Shown here: positions 12,801 through 23,339 of the stretch, piece by piece
How the letters are laid out: each line of letters starts with the position of its first letter
Position numbering within the stretch: position 1 is the stretch's first letter
Source: Andrena cerasifolii
Taxonomy: Eukaryota > Arthropoda > Insecta > Hymenoptera > Andrenidae
Direction: 5' to 3'
NCBI RefSeq assembly: GCF_050908995.1
Contig: NC_135122.1
Coordinates: 12,688,501 to 12,752,500 of the forward strand
DNA length: 64,000 nucleotides
The notes under the pieces: generated by a model
Database searches by the model: none
What the model was told of the DNA's origin: nothing
Seen by the model: the letters and a program-made list of their open reading frames with translations, nothing else
Position numbers and translations under genes: made by a program

Positions 12801-14100
12801 TGCGCGCAGCCACCGTGAATGCTTTTTATCAGGACCAGGTCTCGATTAAAACTTCGCCACGGCGATTGATCTCGATCCACCCTGCTTACATACAATTTTC
12901 CATGTCCCTGAACGTCCCTTTTTCATCCGGGCAGTTACTCCCCATTGTCGACACGTTCGACGAGCTAGTCGACGTCCAGCGGACAGGCTCATTAATCGAG
13001 CGCTCCTTGGCTACCGAGGCCAATCACAAGGCAGCCCGCTTAAGTGCGAGCTTCTTGTACCCCTACGTCCTATTGCGGAATTTCGCCGATCCTCGTACGG
13101 TTCGATCCGGCGAACGTGCCGCGTAGAACAGCCTGGTAAATGATTCGACGTGTCCGGCCGATTCGCAGAAGCCGCGGATTCCAGTCGATCCATCGTCATC
13201 CCCTTTTCAGTCTGCGACGTTGGACGCGTGTTCTTCTCAATCCCGAAGAATCGGGACGGAATATTGGGTGGCTGGAATGCGCTTGGAATTCTTTCCCGGA
13301 CTTTTAGTCTCCCCGGCGTATATATCGCGAGCTAATAACGCTTCCTCGGATACACGCGGAGAGTAAACGGAAACGTATCTGTTTACCGCGAACCCGTGAC
13401 ACTAGTCGGGAAATATATGCGAATTATACTCCGATGTGGAAACCTGCGCTCGCCTAGCCACGTAATCAAGAAATGCATCGGAAGGAAGTGATTTCAGTTT
13501 ACGGTGGAAACAATCGCCGAGCGAACAGTGGGGGAGGAGAGAAAGCTCGTTAACCCCGAACGTTCTTCATTTCCACTCCGTTCCCGCTTCGAGAGCAAGA
13601 ATAAGCCAGATACGAACTTGGCGGAGGAAAAGCACGTTACACGTGTATCGGGATTAGCGATCAGATACCTGTCGGATAGAAAAGTTCGGATTAATCCGGA
13701 TCCTTAATCGTCGGAGCGGTTGGCGCGAAGCTTCTCCCATGGCTCGCGATCGCTCGTAAAGAACTGGGAAAGGGAGGAAGAGAGGAGGGAAGGAGCTGGG
13801 TTTTCAACGCGGCTCGCAAATCTGCGGAGTGCATCGGACCCGGCGACAGCTAGCCACGGATTCACGCAACCGCGTTTGGACGATCTTATGAAAAGAAGAC
13901 GAGTCAGCGAGCAGAAAGCAGCGAGCGCGGCTGGACTGTGTCCGCGGGATCGGTGAAATCAAAGGACTATAAGGTATAAGGCAGGTTGCCGGCCAACCTG
14001 TGCCAGCGGAGAATAACGATTCTTTCGGCCTTGCCAAACAGGAATACGCGCTACCTCCTCCCTCTCCACACACCCCTAGCCCACAAGGTACCTCCTTCTC
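9880..14100. other. Unannotated non-coding stretch
   Basis: I find no gene, RNA or dispersed repeat. Small self-complementary words occur, for example GCGCGTGC...GCACGCGC at about 11570-11602 and CTACATC...GATGTAG at 12751-12777. They are short and isolated, so they are not annotated separately. Confidence 0.4.
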
Positions 14101-14640
14101 CCTTTCTCTCTCGGTGTATCCTTCAGCCTCGTGGATCCTCTGCAGCGTAGGTCGGCGGTGCGTGGACGGGCTTCGGATAGGTTGTCACCGCAGTAGCCCC
14201 AAAGTAAATGCGCTCCTCTTATTATTCGGACAGAAGATTTAAGCGCAGCTCGCTCGCACATGAGTTATGCTCAAAAATTGAGGTTACCCCAGGCCCAGGA
14301 CTGCCGCAGCCACCGAGAGCTACTTCACGATCCCTCTTTCTCTTTTATTCCCTCGTTCGCTCCGCCATCCCATCTCTTCCTTCCTTCCTTCTTCATCTCA
14401 TCCTCCGCGCGCCGCCTTCGTCCTTCCCCGTGAACGTGAACTCGATCCTACCCTCTCGCTCCCGCCAACGCGACTGGGGTACCCTGCGAGCTGCCTCTCT
14501 CCTTGCTTTTGTTTCGACGATATATTTTCTCTTCGCATCGGGAGAGATCGTTCGCTCGCCCGCTCGCTCTTCCTCATCGCTCTTCCATCTATCTCTCTTC
14601 CGTCTTTCCTGGTTCGGGGGAGAACGTTCCTGAGAGAAAG
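14100..14640 (+). other. Polypyrimidine-rich tract
   Basis: The + strand is heavily C/T-rich, with TTCC-type repeats near 14380. It leads into the TG/AG microsatellite at 14653. Such asymmetric tracts are common in insect introns and 5' leaders. There is no recognisable coding content. Confidence 0.5.
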
Positions 14641-14652
14641 CGAACGAGTGAC

Positions 14653-14681
14653 TGTGTGTGTGTGTGAGAGAGAGAGAGAGA
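14653..14681 (+). repeat. Compound microsatellite (TG)7(AG)7
   Basis: A TG run (14653-14666) abuts an AG run (14667-14681). Confidence 0.9.
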
Positions 14682-15088
14682 ATCGAAGGGAAACGGTGTT
14701 CCCTCGAACCCGGTTCAGAATCGTTCTCCTCGGGAATTCGTGGATTATAATAAATGCGTATGCAGTAGCCGGAGGTATAGAACGTCGAGTGGTCCTCCCA
14801 TTCTCTTCTTATTCTTATTCCGCTTCGTCCTTGTCCGTTGTCTTCTTCGCGTCGTGCGTTTCCTTTTCGTCCTCCGGTTTTCTCTCGTTCCCGCTGTTGC
14901 TGCCGCCGTTTCGCGGCGGTAGCTTCCGATATACGCTGCTCGGAAGAAGGACGGCATCGATGGCATGAAATAATTCAATCGAATCCGTAGCTCGCAGCCA
15001 GGCTGCCTCGTTCCCGAGATGAAGCACCGCGAGCGCGGCTGCTATCCCGTGATAGCCCATCGCCGTGCATTGTTTAGCTCTTTCGAAT

Positions 15089-15142
15089 TGCCTGCCTGTC
15101 TGCCTGCCTGCTTGCCTGCCCGCTTGCCGGCCGGCTTGCCGG
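15089..15142 (+). repeat. Imperfect (TGCC)n minisatellite
   Basis: Tetranucleotide TGCC/TGCT units run for about 54 bp and decay into TTGCCGGCCGGC. The minus strand reads as a repeating Arg-Gln-Ala-Gly peptide, which is a translation artefact of the repeat and not a protein. Confidence 0.85.
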
Positions 15143-15149
15143 ACTGTCG

Positions 15150-16700
15150 CTGACACAGCGCAGCGCGATTTCGGCGAATGCAAATTTCCTTGCGTCTCGT
15201 TGCTTCCGTTGGGCCAGTCTCCACTTCATCGCGCATCGAAAATAATCGATCGACGTTACGCACCCGGCATCCTTAATTGGCGATCCGATGGACGCGCAGA
15301 TACGAACGAAGAAACGGTTGCCGGAGGATGACGGAGGTTTCAAGGACTCGAGTGCCGGCGATAGAGCGACACGGGGACCACGAGCGTAGCCAGGACGAGG
15401 CTCTCTCAAGTTCTCGGCTAGCGGATGCGCGGGGTGCTCTATTAAACATTCAACGGCCGCCCAGCGCACCGGCATACCCCGCGCGGGCGCATTTCAACAA
15501 GTACCAACCAACGAGAGAGGCCATATTTCAGCGGCGCGAGGTAACAAGCTAATCGATGCCCCCTGAGTTATACGGCGTCTATCCTATTTACGAACTATTT
15601 ATCTCGTTAACCGGTGGCGACCGCTTGAACCGGGCACGCACGATATTTAAAGAGCGCTATTTCCGCGGCGGTAATCCACGGCGTCGGAGCCACGGAGCTT
15701 TTCACTGACTCGTTAATACCCGGCAATTTTGATATTAATATCGTCGCCGGCCGTTCCGTACGTACGCGGAATGGCTCTCGACTTTCGACGGAATGACGCT
15801 GGGCGAGCGAGCGCCTATCGGTCTCGCGTTAAGTAACGAGATAATCAACGATCCCTCTCGGTTTATACGGAGGACTACGTCCAACCCGAGTATTTATCTC
15901 GTTACTCGTCCGCGAGGGTATTTAAAGACGACGCACGGACCGCTCCTACAACGAATCTAATTAAGGTCGTCCGGGCCGCGCTATGCAGATCCGTAGAAAG
16001 CGAGCAGCTCCAGCCGCGCGCGGGCGCGCGCTCGTGCACGTGTAGAGACGGGCGCGTTCGTACGCGATACAGGTAATTATTCACTGGCCATGTTAAATGT
16101 CCGCGTACGTAGTCGCAAAACTGTTGCGTAATGTATCATGAGAGCACTGCAAATACCAGCCACTCTAACGCGTACCGATCGAATCGAAATTAATCGGTGC
16201 TCGGGACTGGTTACGAAACGTTGCCTATTACCAACGAGGTACGTGCGAAACATCAACGGATCCAGATTTATACGGGAGGGGTACGACGGGCTGCTCTAGC
16301 GTTTGCTTATCCTCCATTTCTTCGTGGCGTTATCAGTCTCGGAGGTGGGCCCCCAACGGAACTTTCTATGGTGTAGAGTAGACGTAGGTAAAAGTTCGCA
16401 CCACTCGAATTTCATTGTTTGAGTTGTGGCAGTTGCGAATGGTGATTCACAGTCAATTGTCAATGAAGGTAGAGTCACCAGTGTCGAATTATCCAGCTGT
16501 GCTTCGTTTTGTTATCGTACAATGCGGTAAGTACTGAATTCGTTAGTTCGGATGTAATATTCTCATTTTTAGGAATCAATATTATTCCTATAAATTGATC
16601 AGCAAATATTTTAATTAATACGTCGTCTAAAAGAGCTGAAATTCTTCTATTCAAAAGTACTAATCCAAGTTTTCAGTTCTGCTCACAGACAACAGGGTCG
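15150..16700. other. Unannotated non-coding stretch
   Basis: CpG-rich unique-looking DNA with no recognisable gene or repeat. A near-palindrome around TACGTACG lies at about 15755. Confidence 0.4.
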
Positions 16701-16705
16701 ATTAA

Positions 16706-17081
16706 GGGGACTAGGCAGTCAGAAACTCGATTTTTTTTTGTTTTTTTTTTGTTCTCTGGCGAAAAATCAAGTTTCTTTTGAATTTGCCGTTTTACAGCCG
16801 CCATTTTTATAATTTTGAAGTTTTTTCAATAGGTTCAGGGCAGAATGGGGGTCAGACCAAAGTATCAATTTCAGAGGATATTCCACAATTCAATCTCTTA
16901 CGGCCAGAATCACTGCAAAATTACAGCGGCTCCAGAAAAAACACTTATATATCAGGCAACTGTAGCGCTGTCATACATATGTATATATTATTCAAATATT
17001 TTTTTTTACTGTTTATAGTATTAACAAACATTATCCAAAAGTATTAGTCACAATTTGTATTCATCTCACTGCCTAGTCTCC
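16706..17081. mobile_element. TTAA-flanked piggyBac-like MITE (376 bp)
   Basis: The left end reads TTAA|GGGGACTAGGCAGT. The right end, reverse-complemented, reads TTAA|GGAGACTAGGCAGT. The TTAA copies lie at 16702-16705 and 17082-17085. A 4-bp TTAA target duplication with short TIRs is the hallmark of piggyBac-superfamily elements, although Kolobok elements also use TTAA. The interior is AT-rich with T-runs (16731-16750) and encodes nothing recognisable, so the element is non-autonomous. Confidence 0.7.
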
Positions 17082-17085
17082 TTAA

Positions 17086-17560
17086 GGGAGCACACCACTC
17101 TGACGGCCGGAAAAGTAAGCCATTTTTAAGAATTTTTTTCAGGTATAATTTACAGTTTTCATAGAAAATTTGTATTACCACCCTTTAGTACGCTGTCTTC
17201 AGAGATTATACAAAACAAAATAAATAGAAAAACATCCATAAATTTTAATATATTAATTAATCTTCTAGACTCCCCACGCGAGCTGGTCGAATGTGTAACT
17301 ATGGAACAGCAGGTCCGAAATCAAATTTCATTTTTTTTTAATAAACTATATCAGTGTAGCTTCCGTTGTACGTGCGGATTCTTTGATTGAAAACAAATTT
17401 TTTGAAATACGCTCGAAAAACTGTCAATCTTATTCGCGGATTTTCGAAACTTCTCTTCTAAAGCGCACCATTTTTACAAAAATAATTTGTTTAAGAAATC
17501 CAAGGATTCTAGGGAAGTCTAAACTTTAAGCGCGCACTCTTGTCCCACAATACTCTACAG
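17086..17560. mobile_element. AT-rich remnant next to the TTAA MITE, one end only
   Basis: Directly after the right TTAA of the previous element, the sequence GGGAGCACACCACTCTGACG begins an AT-rich island of about 470 bp that differs sharply from the GC-rich flanks. It looks like the left end of a second element sharing the same TTAA. I could not find an inverted partner end nearby, so it may be truncated or belong to a larger disrupted element. Confidence 0.3.
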
Positions 17561-17599
17561 GATATAAAGAGAACGGTGCCGCAGCGGACGGTGTATATT

Positions 17600-19500
17600 C
17601 AAATAAACAAATAAACTCGAATCAATCCTCCCGCCGAAATTCCATTCTCAAAGAAGCGTTCGATTAAATACCGTACGCGGCGTAAATGGAGGGTGCGAGT
17701 TGCGGGGGCGAAGGTTAAAAAAAGAAGTTTACTTCCGGCAGTGGGCGATGTAAACGGGAACGGAGTGCGGCTCTCGCGCCAGAGAGTTTTTAATTTCCCG
17801 GCAAAATAGAATTCTTCTCGCGCTCTAGCTACGGTCCACGCCCATCCCTTGTCCCACGCAGTGATAAAGCAAATAAAGCCGCTCGCGCCACGCCACAATA
17901 ACCCCCCGGTCGAAATCGCGTAATTTAAATAAATTTACATCCGTTTGTACGCGAATAAATTTCACTTCGTTCTTGGTCCTCTTTCCCTCTTCCGACCGAT
18001 CCCCCTTCGCACCCTCCCGCCCGCCGGCCACCCCATGTCCTTCTCTTTCTCCGTTTCTCCGCGTTTCCCTGCACCGTCTCCTTTGCTCTTATCGCGCCCG
18101 TGGTTGTCTGTCTACTGTCATCCCCCCCTAACAATCGCCGACGAAATCATTTTGGCAAGCCGGCCTCTGCGGTTTCTCCTTTTCCACCGTCGATGAATAA
18201 TCAAAAAGGGGTGTTTTCCGGCGAAATTCCAGCGCGGTTGATAACGGCGGCGCCGTTGAATGGCCACGCGCACCACCCCAAGCACACCGAGCACCCCGAC
18301 AATAAGTATATTCAAACGAAATTTCGTCGCTCGGCCGTGCAGGGTGGCCGGAGGGGGCGGACAATGCGAACGTCGAGGCGTTGTCGTCCCTCGTCTTGTT
18401 TTAAATGCCGCTTATTAACGGCCTGTATTTAACGATATCTATCTGGCCGCGTCGCGTTAAAAATCCCGCCTTTCAGACGATCGCGGGTCGTCGAGATGCG
18501 ATCTCTCGCGGCACCTCCCTTTGAGCCCGCCACGTGAAACGAGGGGCATCTTTTTGAAATCCCGGGGTCGATAACGACGACCCGGCAACGACAATACGCG
18601 CATTGAAAACGCGCGAGCCTTCGAACAGAGGAGAAGCGGGCCGCGTATGAAATTTCCCCGATTGCATATCACCGTGCAAGTCATTAGGCCAAAACGACCA
18701 TCGCGAGCTTTTTCCTTTCAAACGCGGATCGCCGGTTAATCGAAGATAAACGACCCCGTAATTAATACCTGACTCATCGGGCAGATCGCATAAACGCTTC
18801 GAAAAACAAATATCAAAGGGACGACGAATCGATTAAAGGGCGCAATTAGCCTCTTTGTCCCGCGCCTTTTCACCGAGCTGTTTGCGAAACAGCACGCACG
18901 GTCAAATAAAACGCTCCTTAACGAACGGACTTCTTGAAAAAAATCCTGCAACGTATTCATCCGACTGGGTCCCGTTACGAAGGACACGTCTTCGGTGCCA
19001 ATCATTAGCGTGTTTTCGTATTCTGTCGTTCGTTTATCTCCTCTTTATGCCGCGATCCTCGGGAATCCGCCTCGCGCACGATTAATGTTTATGCTCTCTC
19101 ATTGCTGCGCTCGCTGCTCGATGAAATTCCTTCGATGCAATACCTGTTTTTCTCTGAATTTCATTACCCGTGTTATCGCCACTTTTGTATCTTCGTGCCG
19201 CACGTCCACTGCTCTATTACAAGAGCGGTATCTCCGTTTTCGTACAACCGGAGGCTGGTTACTTTAATCCCATTCAATTCGTATTCGTTACGTCCGCGGG
19301 AAATAAAAGTGGCGTCGCAAGACAGCTAGCCTAAAATAGCAATTATGCAAATGTCCCTTGTTCGAGATCCGCAATAAGATACAAGCGTGCCACTGTCAGT
19401 AGCGTCAATTAACTACTGCTTTCTCGTGAATATTAAATATCTACGAGGTCCCGCGTCAAGAAAAATTACCGACGCAGTATAGTCTGTATCCCGCGATTCT
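17600..19500. other. Unannotated non-coding stretch
   Basis: Unique-looking GC-rich DNA. No gene, RNA or repeat could be supported. Confidence 0.4.
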
Positions 19501-19503
19501 CCA

Positions 19504-19995
19504 AAGAGTGACCCAAAAATAGCCTCTTTTCGGTCCCACGATTTTGGAACTGAATTTTATGCGAAACGATACCTTATGATGAGATATCGATCACATGAAA
19601 TTTTCAAGTTGAGGTGACAATTAGTTTCTGAGATACGGAAGGTCGAAGAAGTGAAAATTCGTTACGCGTCAGCCCGTACGCTTCGATGTGCGGACATTTA
19701 TGTCATTCCGATAATTTAAACAATTATTTCCAGGGTTTGCTGACTGCTAACAACGAATTTGAACTTAGATTTTCAAACTTCACGAAAAAAAATAAAAATT
19801 ATGAAATATAAATGACTGTGTAGTGGGTGCTTTTTATTAATATCGTCCACCATATTGAATCAACCATTGTCACCTCAACTCGAAAATTTGTTGCGATCGA
19901 TGTCTCATCATAAGGTATCATTTGGCACAAAATTCCGTTCCAAAATCATGGGACCAAAAAGAGGCTAAAAAAGGCTTCATTTTTGGGCCACTCTT
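19504..19995. mobile_element. MITE with about 120-bp terminal inverted repeats (492 bp)
   Basis: Arms at 19504-19620 and 19867-19995 are inverted copies. Both begin AAGAGTG, then CCCAAAAAT, and share AGCCTCTTTT, GGTCCCA, GATTTTGGAAC, GATACCTTATGATGAGA and GAGGTGACAA. The right arm holds a roughly 12-bp insertion relative to the left. The centre is AT-rich and non-coding. No target duplication is obvious, so the superfamily is left open. Confidence 0.75.
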
Positions 19996-19999
19996 CATC

Positions 20000-22620
20000 C
20001 GAGGACCGCGACATTCTACGTTTTGCGCGCACGCGCGTTTCCGTCGGCGTAGTCTCGCGAGACGGGCGAAAGGGGTTGCGTAGACACGAACGGGACGACG
20101 CGACGCGGGAATCAACGTTAGAAGAAGCACCCCCTCGCCCAGCTTCGGCGACGACATAAACTCCAAACGTTTCTCCGATCGTATCACGGCGGCATCGGGC
20201 CCCGGAGTCCATACTTCGCGACAGTTGAGATAAGAAACATTATTTACAGCGAGAACTGTCTCTCGGAGGGTGGCGCTAAAAGAGACAGGCAACTCTCGGA
20301 ACCCTATTCTGTCCGTAGACTGCATTGTGTCTGGCCGAATGTTACGCGCGAGTCATAGACACGCGGGACCGTCTTCCGCCCCTGCGGGGAACGAGCTCCC
20401 AGTCGGCGCGGAATCAATGAGGACGGAGAATGATATACGACGCGTAGACGCGAAACAGGGCTCGCCTCTTTCTGTTAACCCTATCGCGCGCGCGGCGCGA
20501 ACGGCCCTGTTCGACAGTCGACGGGGGATGTAATAAAGTCGATAATAACACCGAGCCACGGATATTTAGTGGCAGCTGTAAATCTTTGGGCAAATCGACG
20601 CCGCCGTTCCGTCCGCCCGTTCGCGGCATACATTACTACCGTGGTAGCGAATTCGACGCGAGTACGGGCTCTTCCTTCTTCCATCGCGCCACGTGTCCAC
20701 GCGTAAAACAGACATAAAGTTCGGTAAAGGCGCGCCGGCACCTCGGAATACGACTCGCTAAAAATGCGCCGCTCCGAGCGCGCTCGAGCCCCCGTTTCGA
20801 CGTCCTCGAGCGGGAAACGAGCGTTCCAAGTGATCCGCGGCGGAGAAATATCTTCGTGGCGTGAATCAAGGAACCGAATAACCCCGGCGGAGGATGGTAT
20901 TCGGGAAACTCGGGAGTGGAGGCCTTCGAAAGCCGTTCGACGATATTCGACGTCGATCGAGCACGACCGTTACTGAATAATTGACCGGCGGATGGCAGGT
21001 GCTTGCCAAGGTGGGCGGACAGAGGGCCATCCGTGCGTTGCGTTAGGGACAGACCGGTCGTAGCGGGGAATATTTTATTGTTTCGAAAGCGAGCGCGTCT
21101 CAGCGGGACCAGATTCCTCAAATTTTCGTGAAAGGCCCGCGTCCGCCGCTGATAGACCGGGATATTACCGGATCCATTAGCGATGACATTCAGATATCCA
21201 TTAAACGTGCCAGATAAGCATACATTATGCAAATAGGATCCGCCGCGTACACTTGACTCGTTAATACAATTTATAGTCGCCGCGCGGTTTAACCAGACGG
21301 AGTCGCTTTTATTTTACGCGCCGGAACCACGATTAAACGCGCTGCGGTGATCCTTCTTGCTTGGGCGACGCGACCGAAGGATAAGAGGGGCTGACGGTGC
21401 AGAAACAGGATCGATATTGGTCGACAGACGGGGATAAATACTAAATCGCCCGCCGTGATGGCTCGGCAGACCGGGTTAGCGGTGATCATGAGCCCGCTAG
21501 GAAACAATTGCAGTCAATCGATCAACGGTTTTTCATTGCCGTAAAATATATGCTCGCTGATATCGTAATGACGCTCTCCGAAAAGTTTCCCCGAGCAGCT
21601 GCTCGTTATCCCGTCTGTCGGACGATCGCAGCACGGTGACCGCGTGTATGTAATACGTTCTAGGAAAGAAACACGTCGCTGGCTGACTCTCTTTCGACCG
21701 TTAGTCAGCCTAACAATATAATTATGCCAGCGAGCATGCGATACAAACGATGGAAGTTAATGACAGTCGGCCAGACGGAACGCTTAAGTGGCTCGGGGAT
21801 GCCTTCCACGGTGGCTATGGACGTGTTCTAATTCAACATCGCAGCCAACAATCAGTCGCTTCCTTCGCGAGATCTAATCGCTCGGCGAAATTGTGAAACC
21901 GTGTTCGACAGTCACGATTCCCTCGAACGGAACGATCGACAGTGATCGGTTTGATTGTCGTGGCGAACGGCGGTGAGCGTACAGTTCCATCCTTGAGTAA
22001 TGTGTATTTCTGCTCAGTCTAGCTCTGGAAGCATTGGGATCAGTTGTATAAATTGTTCTTGCATTTTCATTCCCATTTCCCTCGAGCCCTTTCGCTGTAA
22101 TTGCAGATAAAATACCGGCTTGCATAACGCATAAAAGAAGGGACTTCACGAGAAGAGATTGTTTATCAAAACCAGGCTCCATTCTTTACTTCATTCGCAT
22201 TCGCTTGACGGGATACCTACTATTAAAACTTCCAAGGAAACGACGCGGAGAAGAAAAGCGGTTTTGCGTAATTATCGGAAAATACTTTTCTTCCTTTAGC
22301 CTTCGGGCAGTTTTTACACTATCCGCCCGGGCTTCGACTGTTTCCAGCAACTTTGTCGATCATAGAGGCATATTCTTTCGCGTCGTCCGTGTTTGCACCA
22401 GACAGCCACCATCGCCGCTAAGACGCCGATGATGGATGGCAGTTGGGACCGACAACGATTTGTCTCTGGTGGCCTAGGAAATGTGGGAATGCAAACAACC
22501 GCGGAGGCCGTGAAACTTTCCCTAAAGGCCAGACGTCAGTTTTAGGCGTCGTTTGGAACTTTGGCAAGAACCGCCAACTCCATTTCCCACCGTCGACGTC
22601 GTGCAAACGTGCACATCGAT
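20000..22620. other. Unannotated non-coding stretch
   Basis: CpG-rich DNA without a recognisable gene. The minus-strand frame at 20636-21232 (198 codons) has no visible domain and overlaps other frames. Confidence 0.4.
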
Positions 22621-22627
22621 ACCGACG

Positions 22628-23329
22628 CACAGTGGTACATAATGACATTTTTTGTTCAAATCACCCTACGGGTCGTAATTTTTCAGAAAATTTCACGATT
22701 TTTTTTAAATTCTTCGCAATTAAATTCTCTATCCATCTGCCTGACCGATATTTTGAATTTTGTTGCTGATTTTCTTTATATCAGTATCCGTGAGCAACTA
22801 TAAGAACGCGTATGAACACAGACGAATAGGCTTAAATATGCAACATCACGTACACATTTATGAGATGCGTAAAAATTTGTCAAAATACGAATGCCCATCC
22901 GCCATTTTAAATTTTACAATTTGATCTACAGTATTAAACTTATGGTACAAATAAAAAAATTTGATCTTTATAATAATTACCTCATATTCGTAATCAGCGT
23001 CCCCAAAAATCTAGGCGCACTATGTTTCTTCCGAATAAGCCCATTTTCTGAAATGTTGCTTCAACATATTGGATTCACCACCTTCAATTTCGAAAATCTG
23101 ACTTTGAATTCGGAACAGGCGGCCAAAAAAGCCCACAGATACTGACCTTCGAAAAGTGCTGTATAATTCGCTAAATATAAAAAAATCAGCAACTAAATTC
23201 AAAATTTCGTCTAGACAGATCGATAGAGAATTTAATTGCGAAGAATTTAAAAAAAAACTCGTCAAGTTTTCTGAAAAATTACGACCTGTAGGGTGATTTG
23301 AACAAAAAATGTCATTATGTACCACTGTG
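22628..23329. mobile_element. Transib-like non-autonomous transposon (702 bp)
   Basis: The two ends are inverted copies starting CACAGTGGTACATAATGACA and remain similar for about 150 bp (22628-22780 against 23170-23329). A perfect 5-bp direct duplication CGACG flanks them (22623-22627 and 23330-23334). Transib elements are known for 5-bp, GC-rich target duplications and ends whose first 7 bp resemble the V(D)J recombination signal heptamer; here the heptamer is exactly CACAGTG. Beyond the ends, the block CAGTATC[C/T]GTG[A/G]GC near 22785 recurs inverted near 23135, so the original inverted repeats were longer and the left arm has a deletion. No transposase frame remains. A Chapaev/CACTA assignment is the main alternative. 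Confidence 0.6.
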
Positions 23330-23339
23330 CGACGTGGCT

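Noticed and set aside
20636..21232. 198-codon minus frame
   Set aside because: No domain or signal; overlapping frames on both strands; likely chance.
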